A stretch of DNA of 64,000 nt. It comes from Roseibium suaedae. Its GTDB lineage: Bacteria > Pseudomonadota > Alphaproteobacteria > Rhizobiales > Stappiaceae. The notes beneath the pieces are model-generated. The model did not search any database. It saw nothing but the letters and a program-made list of their open reading frames with translations, and was not told the DNA's origin. The position numbers and the translations under genes were made by a program. How positions within the stretch are numbered: the first letter of the stretch is position 1; every line of letters begins with the position of its first letter. Positions 34,764 to 42,911 of the stretch are shown one piece after another. Location: assembly GCF_900142725.1 (NCBI RefSeq), contig NZ_FRBW01000001.1, positions 1,054,001 through 1,118,000 of the forward strand, given 5' to 3'.

Positions 34764-34998
34764 GCATTTCTATTTGCGAGTTTTCTGAAATAGAGCATGC
34801 CGAATTACATGTGGAGACTAGAAATCAAGGCCGTTCTATTCCCCATTTGGGGGATGTGAGCAGCTTTAACTCTGGGCTTCTGTGGCATTTGAGTTACGCG
34901 CGGCAACTTTACGATACGAAAGGGACAGCGCAAGCTGGCCGGGTGTCTGGAAGTTTTGTAGGCTAGATAGTTGTGAATTTGAGAGGAGCGGCGGGGGC

Positions 34999-36363
34999 AT
35001 GCCGGTCAAGTTTAATCATTTATTTAACATATTGATTTGCGCGGGGCTTTGCCTCGGCGCTGTCGAAAGCATTTCACCAGTCTATGCCCAGGGGGCAAAT
35101 CCTCAGGCCAGCAACGAGCTGAAAGCCCGTCAGGCGCATCTTCTGACCATTCTTCTGAAGCAGCCGGACAATCTGGATGTTTCTTTCGAATATGCGATGA
35201 TCTCCGCCCAGATCGGCGACTATGAAGCCGCGATCGGCACGTTTGAACGCATGCTGATTTATTCTCCGGGTCTGCCGCGTGTGCAACTGGAGCTGGGCGT
35301 GCTCTATTTCCGTCTCGGCAGCACGGACGCCGCGCGCAGCTATTTTGAATCTGCAATTTCCGGCCCAGAAGTGCCGCCGGAAGTTCAGGCACGCGTTGAG
35401 GAATATCTGGCAGCCATCGGCAACAATGAGAACCCGGCCAAGTTCCGCGCGACGGTGCTTGCCGGTGCCCGTTATCAGAGCAATGCCAACGCCGGCCCGG
35501 GCGATCGCAGCATCAATCTGAACGGTGTGAACTTCCTGCTGAACCAGACCTCCACCGGCCAGTCCGATGTGAACGGCTTCGTCGCTGCCACCCTGCATGG
35601 CGGCTATGATCTGGGCACCCAGGGTGATCTGCTAGAAGCCGATCTGCTGCTCTTTGGAGCGCGTTATGCGGATCTGTCCAAGCTGGACACAGGCCTTGCG
35701 GAACTGACCTTCGGTCCGTCCTTCAATATGCGGCGCTTCAACGTCGACAATGCCCGGCTTGGCTTCTACGGCATTTTGTCCGGCGTGCGTCTGGATACGT
35801 CCAACTATCTTGGCGCCATGGGTCTCGGTTCCAGGTTCGCATGGCGTCTGGATCCGGCAACGACCCTCTCGGGCAAGTTCGAGTTCCGGTACCGCTGGTA
35901 TCATGACACGGTCACCTATTCGACCGTCTCTGACCGCAATGGCCATTTCTACAAGGGTGGCCTGACCCTGATTCACCAGTTCTCCCAGAACTGGGCAGGC
36001 CGCACGCTGATCTTTGGTGACTATGAAGAAACCGCCAAGGCCTGGGAACAGAGCTATGAAATCGGGGGCGGCGTCGGTGCGACCTACAAGTTCGCTTCGC
36101 CGTTTGAAGCCCTTCCGGAGCGCTGGTCGATTGATCTGGAGGCCGGTTATATCCGCCGCCTCTACGACAGCCCGGATCCGCTGATCAACAAGAACGACAG
36201 CCAGAATGACCATGAAGGCTGGGTTCGTGCGGCGTTGAATGTTCCGCTGAAGAACGATTTCTCGATCGGTCTGACCGGCGAATTCCGGCGCGTTTATTCC
36301 AACTATGATCTGGCAACCTACAGCAACGCTTCGGCGATGGTGTCTGTTGCGAAGAACTTTTAA
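34999..36363 (+). CDS. Slam-like (DUF560) outer-membrane translocon with TPR domain
   Basis: A 454-residue outer-membrane protein candidate. A signal peptide (about 1-31, ending VYAQ) precedes TPR-like helices at about 40-155 (LLTILLKQPDNLDVSFEYAMISAQIGDY, PGLPRVQLELGVLYFRLG, AARSYFES). Residues about 165-454 are alternating hydrophobic strands (ARYQSNANAGP; FGARYADLSKL; SGKFEFRYRWYHD) ending with VAKNF, a C-terminal aromatic as in Omp85/Slam-like barrels. This TPR-plus-14-strand plan matches the surface lipoprotein assembly modifier family (type XI secretion). ATG 34999 is chosen since a signal peptide follows. The gene 12 bp downstream is the likely substrate. Confidence 0.82.
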   Translation: MPVKFNHLFNILICAGLCLGAVESISPVYAQGANPQASNELKARQAHLLTILLKQPDNLDVSFEYAMISAQIGDYEAAIGTFERMLIYSPGLPRVQLELGVLYFRLGSTDAARSYFESAISGPEVPPEVQARVEEYLAAIGNNENPAKFRATVLAGARYQSNANAGPGDRSINLNGVNFLLNQTSTGQSDVNGFVAATLHGGYDLGTQGDLLEADLLLFGARYADLSKLDTGLAELTFGPSFNMRRFNVDNARLGFYGILSGVRLDTSNYLGAMGLGSRFAWRLDPATTLSGKFEFRYRWYHDTVTYSTVSDRNGHFYKGGLTLIHQFSQNWAGRTLIFGDYEETAKAWEQSYEIGGGVGATYKFASPFEALPERWSIDLEAGYIRRLYDSPDPLINKNDSQNDHEGWVRAALNVPLKNDFSIGLTGEFRRVYSNYDLATYSNASAMVSVAKNF

Positions 36364-36375
36364 AGGGGGCTTCTC

Positions 36376-39342
36376 ATGACCAGCCGCCATCTTCAGAAAC
36401 TTCGTTATTTCGGCCTTCTGGCTGCTATTCTTCCCGTGACCGCCACGAGCGTGATCCCCGCGCCGGCATTGGCCGCGTCGCAGGTTGGTGTGGCCGCCGC
36501 GGTCAACACGTCTGCTTTCGGCACCGCGCCGGGACTCAACCGCAAGACCAAGGTTCTTGGCGACAACGTCATCTACCGTGAGCGGATCGAGACCACCGGC
36601 TCCGGTCTGGTTCAGGTGCTGCTCGTTGACGGGTCCACCTTCACGGTCGGACCGAATTCCGATCTGGTGATCGATGAGTTCGTCTATGATCCGAACACGG
36701 GTCAGGGCAAGCTGGTCGCAAGCCTTGGCAAGGGCGTTGCCCGTTTCGTCGGCGGCAAGCTGTCGAAGAACAAGGCCGGGGTCAACGTCAATACGCCGGT
36801 CGGCACCATCGGGATCCGTGGCGGCATCGCCAACATGGATCTGACCTCCGGCGGCGGCGTCTTCTCTCTCCTCTTCGGCGAGGAACTGACGTTCACCGGC
36901 CGCAACGGCGATACCAACCGGGTTTATGAGGCCGGCTACACGCTGCAGGTCAGCGGCGGCGGGGCAAACTCCGAGGTTCGCCGGACCACCCAGGCGGATC
37001 TTGGCGGCGTTCAGCAGGGCCTTTCCGGCAAGCCGGGGCAGAGCGGCGGTGCAACGCAGAAGCCGACCGAAGCATCCGTCACGGATTCCGGTTTCAGTCA
37101 GGCAAACTCCGATCTCGGGGTGACCAACACCTTGCCGACACCGAAGCCTGAAGTTGTTCAGTCGACGGAAGTGACCGAGACTGACGAAACGCTGGTCCAG
37201 ATCCAGGAAACCACCCAGAACGAGAACACGGAAGAGATCGCGGAAGAAACGCCGCCCCCTCAGCCGGAGCCTGAGGTTGAAATCGTCAACGTCCGGATCT
37301 TGCGGGCAGGGGATGGCTATACCCCGGCGGGCAGCACAGTTGTTGTTTCCAATCCGGGCGCCCAGGGGCTTCTGGGCGGTTCGAACGGAACTGACGAAGA
37401 TGTCGAGTTCGAAGGCGGTGAAATCACTGCTGGATCCGCGACCGCGCTCTATTATGGCGAAGTGGACGGCAACCCGCTCTATCAGTTTGTTTTCGACACT
37501 GAGCCGAATGTCTATTTCTACACTCAGACCCTCAGCTCTGACGGCGACTACGTTTCCCAGCAGGGCGACAGTCAAGTGGTTCCTGATGCGGAAATAGACA
37601 TTGATACCGCTACATATGGCGACATCAGCGGCTTCGCGCGCGGCGTTCAGGTGAGCAACGAGGACTTCGTTGCCTTCGCCCATTTCCCGGCTCTGTCCTT
37701 CGACGAGACCGGTCCGGTCTATGATCCCGACGGCGCAAACATGATCCTCGGCCTATACGGGGTTGGCACCGACTGGACCCAGTTCAACAAGACCGAGACC
37801 CAGGTCCGGACCTATGAGCTGTCTTCCGATCCGCTGACGACCTTTGTCATGGGCACTGAGACCGGCGATGGTGGTCTGATTCCGCTTGAAACCGACGCTC
37901 TGTACATGAACCCGCTGGTTGCCCAGTTGATGGGCGAAAGCTTCATGAACGAGATCGAGTCCACGGAATTGCTCATGATCCAGAGCGATCCCTCCACGCT
38001 GCTAGGGTCTCAGGTTCTGGCGAGCTCTTTCCTCATCCAGGGAACCGGGGAAGACCAGAAGTCCTTCCTGTCTCTGTCCGTCGGCAGCATCTTTGATGAT
38101 GCTGGTGAGCTGACCTATGACACGGGCCGCCGCGGCAGCCACCGGATGGATTCTTCGGAAACTGCAGGCCGCTATGGCGGCACGATCCAGACCGTTTCAG
38201 CGTCTGACGGCTCCAATTTCTTTGGGTCGGATGCGCAGAGTCTCGTGATCAGCGGCGGCGTTGATATTGATGAGCCGTTCAGCGATGGCTATATCATTCG
38301 CCCGGATACGCTTGACTACACCGATCCGCTCAGCATGACCGTCCATGTCGGCATCCTGTCGGAAGAAACGCCCGTTTCCTCCTTCGAGCGGACACAGCGG
38401 ACTCTCGCGGGCTTTGCGACCGGCGTGTTTGAATCGTCCAACAATGTCACCGGTGGTGTTCTTGAGCCGAAGCTCTTTGCAAGCACCGACACGGATGATT
38501 TCAGCATCACCTTCCTGCCGGGCAGCAACACTTTGACGGCGCTCGTCAGTGTCGAGGATGTGCTGGATGCTGACAGCGAAATCGATAGCTACAGCTTCGG
38601 TTTTGGCCAGAACACGGACGGCAGCGGCGGCAGTGGCCGTGCGACCTTTATCGATGACGATACCTATGCCGCGCGCGAGATGCGGGACACGAGCGAAGCA
38701 TTCGTCGTGACCGACAGCAGTGCAATCGTCACACAGCCGGACGGGGACAACCCGAACAGCTACCTCATTCCCGATACTCTGATGCCGGGTGCGGATGCAG
38801 ACATCTTCGTTGGCGTCAACCGCTGCACCTGTGCCTTCCTGGAGTGGGGCTACTGGGGGGCGTCGGTTCAGCTTAATGGTGAGGATGCTGCGGCAAACCT
38901 GACCAATGGCGAGCGCTACGACAACATGCATCTGGGCACCTGGGTTGCCGGGAATGCCACGGCCAGCGCTGATCTGCCCACCAGCGGCACGGCAACCTAT
39001 GCCGGTCATGCGGTCGGCAGTGTCGTGAACAACGGCGCGCAGTATCTGGCAGCTGGCAATTTCGGACTGGAAGTCGATTTTGCGGCCCGCAACGCGACGG
39101 CTGCGATCACCAACTTCGATGGTCACACCTTCGGTTCGAACATGTCCGAAGTGACGACCGGTGCTGATACCAACCTGTTCAGCGGCGGCATTGCCGATCC
39201 CAACGAGATCATGCAAGGCCAGATCAATGCGGCGATCGTGACCGGTCCGGATAGTCTCATCGACGGGGTGATGGGGAATTTCACCATCGACGATGGCACA
39301 GGATGGCAGGCGACGGGCATCGTCGCTGGTCAGCTCCAGTAA
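36376..39342 (+). CDS. Large secreted protein: FecR domain plus TbpB-like C-terminal barrel (candidate Slam substrate)
   Basis: A 988-residue exported protein. The signal peptide ends ALAAS near residue 35, with no lipobox Cys after it. A FecR domain follows at about 55-190 (VLLVDGSTFTVGPNSDLVIDEF; NVNTPVGTIGIRGG). Then comes a low-complexity linker (about 200-300, Thr/Glu/Pro-rich, with PPPQPEPEVEIV). The middle region, about 300-800, is a beta-rich domain with no recognised family. The last 110 residues look like the TbpB/Slam-substrate barrel: SGTATYAGHAVGSVVNNG, AGNFGLEVDFAARNATAAITNFDG, GQINAAIV and GWQATGIVAGQ. Two Cys lie close together (NRCTCAFLEWGYWG, about 817-819). It is 12 bp after the Slam-like gene with AAAGGGGG ahead of the ATG. 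Function is unknown. Confidence 0.75.
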   Translation: MTSRHLQKLRYFGLLAAILPVTATSVIPAPALAASQVGVAAAVNTSAFGTAPGLNRKTKVLGDNVIYRERIETTGSGLVQVLLVDGSTFTVGPNSDLVIDEFVYDPNTGQGKLVASLGKGVARFVGGKLSKNKAGVNVNTPVGTIGIRGGIANMDLTSGGGVFSLLFGEELTFTGRNGDTNRVYEAGYTLQVSGGGANSEVRRTTQADLGGVQQGLSGKPGQSGGATQKPTEASVTDSGFSQANSDLGVTNTLPTPKPEVVQSTEVTETDETLVQIQETTQNENTEEIAEETPPPQPEPEVEIVNVRILRAGDGYTPAGSTVVVSNPGAQGLLGGSNGTDEDVEFEGGEITAGSATALYYGEVDGNPLYQFVFDTEPNVYFYTQTLSSDGDYVSQQGDSQVVPDAEIDIDTATYGDISGFARGVQVSNEDFVAFAHFPALSFDETGPVYDPDGANMILGLYGVGTDWTQFNKTETQVRTYELSSDPLTTFVMGTETGDGGLIPLETDALYMNPLVAQLMGESFMNEIESTELLMIQSDPSTLLGSQVLASSFLIQGTGEDQKSFLSLSVGSIFDDAGELTYDTGRRGSHRMDSSETAGRYGGTIQTVSASDGSNFFGSDAQSLVISGGVDIDEPFSDGYIIRPDTLDYTDPLSMTVHVGILSEETPVSSFERTQRTLAGFATGVFESSNNVTGGVLEPKLFASTDTDDFSITFLPGSNTLTALVSVEDVLDADSEIDSYSFGFGQNTDGSGGSGRATFIDDDTYAAREMRDTSEAFVVTDSSAIVTQPDGDNPNSYLIPDTLMPGADADIFVGVNRCTCAFLEWGYWGASVQLNGEDAAANLTNGERYDNMHLGTWVAGNATASADLPTSGTATYAGHAVGSVVNNGAQYLAAGNFGLEVDFAARNATAAITNFDGHTFGSNMSEVTTGADTNLFSGGIADPNEIMQGQINAAIVTGPDSLIDGVMGNFTIDDGTGWQATGIVAGQLQ

Positions 39343-39350
39343 GACTTGAA

Positions 39351-39376
39351 AAGGCCGCCCTCGAGGCGGCCTTTTT
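39351..39376 (+). terminator. Intrinsic terminator after the Slam-unit cargo gene
   Basis: AAGGCCGCC pairs with GGCGGCCTT around a CTCGA loop, followed by TTTTT, 8 bp after the stop. This closes the Slam-cargo transcription unit. Confidence 0.88.
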
Positions 39377-39716
39377 GCTGGGAACCATCGCCGCGCTTTC
39401 GACCTGCGGGCATGCACCGGACAGACGCAAAGCGTGAATGGCGCGAGAGGCTCTTTCCGGTCTCCGGGCGCCTCTAGCCCCGGGGGAGGGGCTTCGGCTC
39501 CAATTGGGGTGGCTGGAACCAGAGGTCAGAGGTTTTCCCCAGGCTGTTGTGTCTGGGTAAGAGACTGAAACTTAAGGATTTCTGCGGTTTCTTTGGGCTT
39601 TTTGCAGCGTCCGGAAAACGGCGCTGAAAAAAGTCCTGGAGGTGCTGGACAAGCGCTTTGCCAGCTTCTATAAGACCCAAGCTTTCAGCGCGGCGGAACA
39701 CTCCGCTGACAGAGAC
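39377..39716. other. Non-coding stretch before tRNA-Phe
   Basis: About 340 bp with no recognisable gene. A putative tRNA promoter lies near the end (39646-39674). Confidence 0.4.
39646..39674 (+). promoter_or_regulatory. Candidate promoter of tRNA-Phe
   Basis: TGGACA, a 17-base spacer and TATAAG, 42 bp before the tRNA 5' end. Position and hexamers fit a sigma-70 promoter; unverified. Confidence 0.5.
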
Positions 39717-39792
39717 GCCCGGATAGCTCAGTTGGTAGAGCAGCGGATTGAAAATCCGCGTGTCGGCGGTTCAAATCCGTCTCCGGGCACCA
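39717..39792 (+). tRNA. tRNA-Phe (anticodon GAA)
   Basis: Acceptor GCCCGGA pairs with TCCGGGC, D-arm GCTCAGTTGGTAGAGC, anticodon stem GCGGA/TCCGC around loop TTGAAAA (anticodon GAA), T-arm GGCGGTTCAAATCCGTC, and encoded CCA at 39790-39792. It lies between the Slam-like unit and an AT-richer orphan gene. Confidence 0.97.
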
Positions 39793-40095
39793 TCTCCTTC
39801 CCCCTCTCAAAAATCAGTTGCCTATCACTGCTCCCTGCTTGAGCATTGGACGTCTCGCGACCATCTGCCTGAATTCTCTTCGGCAGCATTGTCGCAGAGC
39901 TCCAAATGCAATTTGAAACTCCGCAATCGTTTTTTCCCGCTTGAAATCTTTGGGGAGACGACTGCGGATGCTGCAAGGCGCTAGTGGAATTGGGGAGAGA
40001 GCTCCCGGTGCCTGAATGTCTTACCCTGTTTATTGTGTTTTTTCTTGCCGCCTTCTGTCTGGTTGCTATGATCTTCAAGGTACTATTTTTAGTTG
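39793..40095. other. Non-coding stretch between tRNA-Phe and orphan secreted-protein gene
   Basis: About 303 bp, AT-rich towards its 3' half, with no recognisable gene or tRNA-derived direct repeat by eye. The promoter for the next gene is expected here. Confidence 0.4.
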
Positions 40096-41259
40096 ATGGG
40101 GGGTAAGGTGCGTATAATTCGATTTGCTTTTCTGTATTTGATTTTCAGTTCCGCTGCCGCAAGCGCCCAGTATTTGGAGTACATCAAGGTTGACCAAACA
40201 TCTGAGAACAAGGCGGTTTATCCATGGAATGAGGTCTATGGACGCGTTTCTTATGCTGTGGAATTTTCTGTCGTTCCGGATGATGCGAAACGTAGTCTTG
40301 AAAGTTTTTTGAAATCCGTCGTTTCCAAGTCCTTTGGCAATGAGGATGGAAACTATGTTCTGACCCTCATTCTGGAGAATGGCGTGAGGGAAGTCTCCAA
40401 GAGAGCCGTTGTTTCTTTTACCTGGTCAGAGAAACGCTTCTTGTTCTTCACGACCTCATCAGACATTTCCAGCAACATATCTTTCAAAGGCCGGCTGACC
40501 GACCATTTCCCGATCAATTCAAACAACAATCACCTTCAGGTCAGACTTGAGCTGCAGAAAACCGAGAACGCGGCCGTAAATACCGACACTTATAATGATT
40601 TCAGCGACCAGGTCGGGCTCCTGAGCTTTAAGGCGCTCGTGCCTGCGGTGAATGTGGCGCAGTCCCTTGAAGTGCCGCTTGGCATTATGGCCAAGGCGTT
40701 GAACTCTTCTCGCAAAGCAGAGCTGGCTACTGACGTCTCAATGTCATTCATTGATGATGGCAGCGATGATCCCAACAAAGTCGTTTATTCCATCCGAGGT
40801 CCGCGCGGAGGTGGAGACCTCTATAACAATGGTATCTATATTACAGTCTCATTTGACGTGGATCCGTCACTGGTAGGTGTCTTTGAGGCGGAAAAGTTCA
40901 AAAATCTCAATCTGGATCTGATCTTGAGAAATGCATTGGTCGGAGCGTCTGGGGCAGGAATTCCCTTTGAAGAGGCCATTTCCGGGAAAGAATATGAGGG
41001 TATTCGCGGATATCTCTCTTCGCTTGATCAGAGAAAGCGGCCTGATGGGGTGCCTTCCTCCTATGTCTGTCGTGAGCTCTGGGACACGCTGTTGGGGTTC
41101 TTTTCCAATAGGGACGCACCGGTTATCTACGCGGCTTATCTGAAAAAATATGGCTATTGGCTCGATGCTTCCGGAGCGAGATCCGGGTGCATCGATGCGT
41201 TCAAGCAGTCGTTCGAGGGGCTTTCCGTCGACACCACGTCCATTCCGATAAGCCAATAG
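40096..41259 (+). CDS. Orphan AT-richer gene encoding a secreted hypothetical protein
   Basis: A 387-residue protein from the ATG (40096); a GTG at 40108 with a GGGGG site just ahead is an alternative start. A signal peptide (IIRFAFLYLIFSSAAASA, cleavage before QYLEY) is clear. The mature part is about 360 residues, with few Cys (C-terminal CRELW and GC). It contains a repeated beta-like pattern (VSYAVEFSVVP, FKGRLTDHFPIN, VSFDVDP, VYSIRGPRGG). I recognise no family. Base and codon use is clearly AT-richer than its neighbours, suggesting transfer. It is the only gene between tRNA-Phe and the TRAP cluster, and there is no integrase beside it. Confidence 0.7.
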   Translation: MGGKVRIIRFAFLYLIFSSAAASAQYLEYIKVDQTSENKAVYPWNEVYGRVSYAVEFSVVPDDAKRSLESFLKSVVSKSFGNEDGNYVLTLILENGVREVSKRAVVSFTWSEKRFLFFTTSSDISSNISFKGRLTDHFPINSNNNHLQVRLELQKTENAAVNTDTYNDFSDQVGLLSFKALVPAVNVAQSLEVPLGIMAKALNSSRKAELATDVSMSFIDDGSDDPNKVVYSIRGPRGGGDLYNNGIYITVSFDVDPSLVGVFEAEKFKNLNLDLILRNALVGASGAGIPFEEAISGKEYEGIRGYLSSLDQRKRPDGVPSSYVCRELWDTLLGFFSNRDAPVIYAAYLKKYGYWLDASGARSGCIDAFKQSFEGLSVDTTSIPISQ

Positions 41260-41818
41260 GTCCTCGCTTCTATCGCTTTCAGAGCCTCCGCGGTTTTCGC
41301 GAGGCAGGGGGGTGAATCTTCCCCAGGGGAGATTTTGCAGGCCGAGAGTGGGGAAGAGGAGTCTTCTCTATTGACCTAAAAGGCTTTTTTGTCTTGGATA
41401 GGTCATCGGGCAAGCTGCAAGATGTTGTCTGGGGGCGGGCTGTGATGAGAGCCAGAGCCTTGTCGCTATGCCAGGGCGAAAGCGTGGACCAGGTCTGATG
41501 TGAGTGCCAGGTGCCGCAATCGTCCGTGGGGCGTTGGCAAGCGCATTGGTGGGCTCATTCCGCCGCTGGGGGCCAGGGCAGCATTTAGGGTTTTGCGGAA
41601 GCCGCTCTCTGTTCGGGTCGAGCCACATAGAGCTGATCCGGGCAACGAGAGGGAGAAGTCCTTGCCCGGTGCCATTGACTGCGGAAGACCTTTCCGCATG
41701 TTCACGTCAACAAGGGGGCGGCCAAGTCCCCGGCCAAGTCTTAGGGGCTTGCGGCCAGCAGGTCGAAGCCCGGAGCGAGCTGAGAAAACCCATACCTTCC
41801 AACAGAGAGGAAGTCCGA
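41260..41818. other. Long non-coding stretch upstream of TAXI-TRAP genes
   Basis: About 559 bp that follows the AT-rich orphan gene. Reading frames are present on both strands but without ribosome sites or recognisable protein signatures, so I call no gene. The first 50 bp hold an imperfect GCCTC/GAGGC hairpin. The 3' end must carry the promoter and leader for the TAXI gene. Confidence 0.4.
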
Positions 41819-42826
41819 ATGACCTTTTTCAAGTCCATGAGAGCTGTGGCAGCTGCAGGTGCTCTGCTGCTGGCCGGCGGCGCCGCGCAGGCGCAGGACA
41901 TCAATTTCTTCACCATCGGCACCGGCGGCACCGGCGCGACCTACTATCCGATCGGCGGCGTTATCGCCAACGCCATCTCCAATCCCCCGGGCTCGCGTCC
42001 GTGTGATGAAGGCGGCAGCTGCGGCGTGCCGGGCCTGATCGCTTCGGCCGTGTCTTCGCGCGGTTCCGTTGACAACCTCAACGCCATTTCCTCGGGCCTG
42101 CGCAACTCCGGTTTCGCCCAGTCCGACACGGCCTTTTGGGCCTACACCGGCACCGGCACCATGGAAGGCAAGCCGGCCGCAGAAGACCTGCGCGCTATTG
42201 CTGCCCTGTTCCCGGAGCATATCCACCTGGTCACCCTGGCAGACAGCGGCATCAACTCTGTTGCTGACCTGGCCGGCAAGCGCGTGTCCCTGGATGAGCC
42301 GGGCTCGGGCACCTATGTGGATGCCAAGCTGATCCTGGAATCCTTCGGCCTCGGCGTCGACAAGGTGACTGCGGAAGCCCTGAAGCCGAACGCTGCCGGT
42401 GACGCACTGCGCAACGGCCAGATTGATGCGTTCTTCTTCGTTGGCGGCTATCCGACCGGCGCGATCGTGGAACTGGCTTCTGCCGTGAAGGTCAAGCTTG
42501 TCCCGATCGATGGCGAAGGCGCAGCTGCCCTGACCGAGAAGTACGGCTTCTTCTCCCAGTCCGACATTCCGGCAAGTGCCTATGAAGGCGTTGGCGACAC
42601 CGCGACTGTTGCCGTTGGCGCTCAGTGGATCACGTCCGCCAAGGAATCCGATGACCTGATCTACAACATCACCAAGGCACTTTGGAACGACAAGACCCGC
42701 GTCCTGCTGGATGTTGGTCATGCCAAGGGCAAGGTGATCACCCTCGAAACCGCTCTGGACGGCATCGGCATTCCGCTGCATCCGGGCGCAGAACGCTTCT
42801 ACAAGGAAGCTGGTCTGATCAAGTAA
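41819..42826 (+). CDS. TAXI-family TRAP transporter solute receptor
   Basis: A 335-residue periplasmic receptor. The signal peptide is KSMRAVAAAGALLLAGGAAQA. The mature part starts DINFFTIGTGGTGATYYPIGGVIANAI, the TAXI signature. A Cys pair (PCDEGGSCGVPG) could form a disulphide near residue 60, in the ligand pocket. Typical elements VDAFFFVGGYPT-like (IDAFFFVGGYPTGAI) and a C-terminal PLHPGAERFYKEAGL are present. The ATG at 41819 gives the signal peptide; in-frame sequence upstream is not TAXI-like. It delivers a small organic acid or amino acid to the TRAP permease encoded next, but the substrate is unknown. Confidence 0.92.
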   Translation: MTFFKSMRAVAAAGALLLAGGAAQAQDINFFTIGTGGTGATYYPIGGVIANAISNPPGSRPCDEGGSCGVPGLIASAVSSRGSVDNLNAISSGLRNSGFAQSDTAFWAYTGTGTMEGKPAAEDLRAIAALFPEHIHLVTLADSGINSVADLAGKRVSLDEPGSGTYVDAKLILESFGLGVDKVTAEALKPNAAGDALRNGQIDAFFFVGGYPTGAIVELASAVKVKLVPIDGEGAAALTEKYGFFSQSDIPASAYEGVGDTATVAVGAQWITSAKESDDLIYNITKALWNDKTRVLLDVGHAKGKVITLETALDGIGIPLHPGAERFYKEAGLIK

Positions 42827-42840
42827 GGCCGAAAAGCTGG

Positions 42841-42870
42841 AAAAGCGGGCTCCCCGGAGCCCGCTTTTCC
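42841..42870 (+). terminator. Hairpin between TAXI receptor and TRAP permease
   Basis: AAAAGCGGGCTCC pairs with GGAGCCCGCTTTT, 13 bp perfect with a two-base loop, ending in TTTT, 14 bp after the TAXI stop. A strong intrinsic terminator/attenuator that would reduce but not abolish permease expression. Confidence 0.8.
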
Positions 42871-42911
42871 TGTTTCTGACCCAACGAGACTTTCCAAAAC
42901 GGGGGCGGGCG

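Noticed and set aside
41368-41628. Short minus-strand reading frame before the TAXI gene
   Set aside because: Low-complexity Pro/Arg-rich translation without a ribosome site or similarity; more likely non-coding leader.
39793-41818. Integrated genomic island at tRNA-Phe
   Set aside because: No integrase and no duplicated tRNA 3' end were found by eye; only one atypical gene is present, so it is reported as an orphan gene only.
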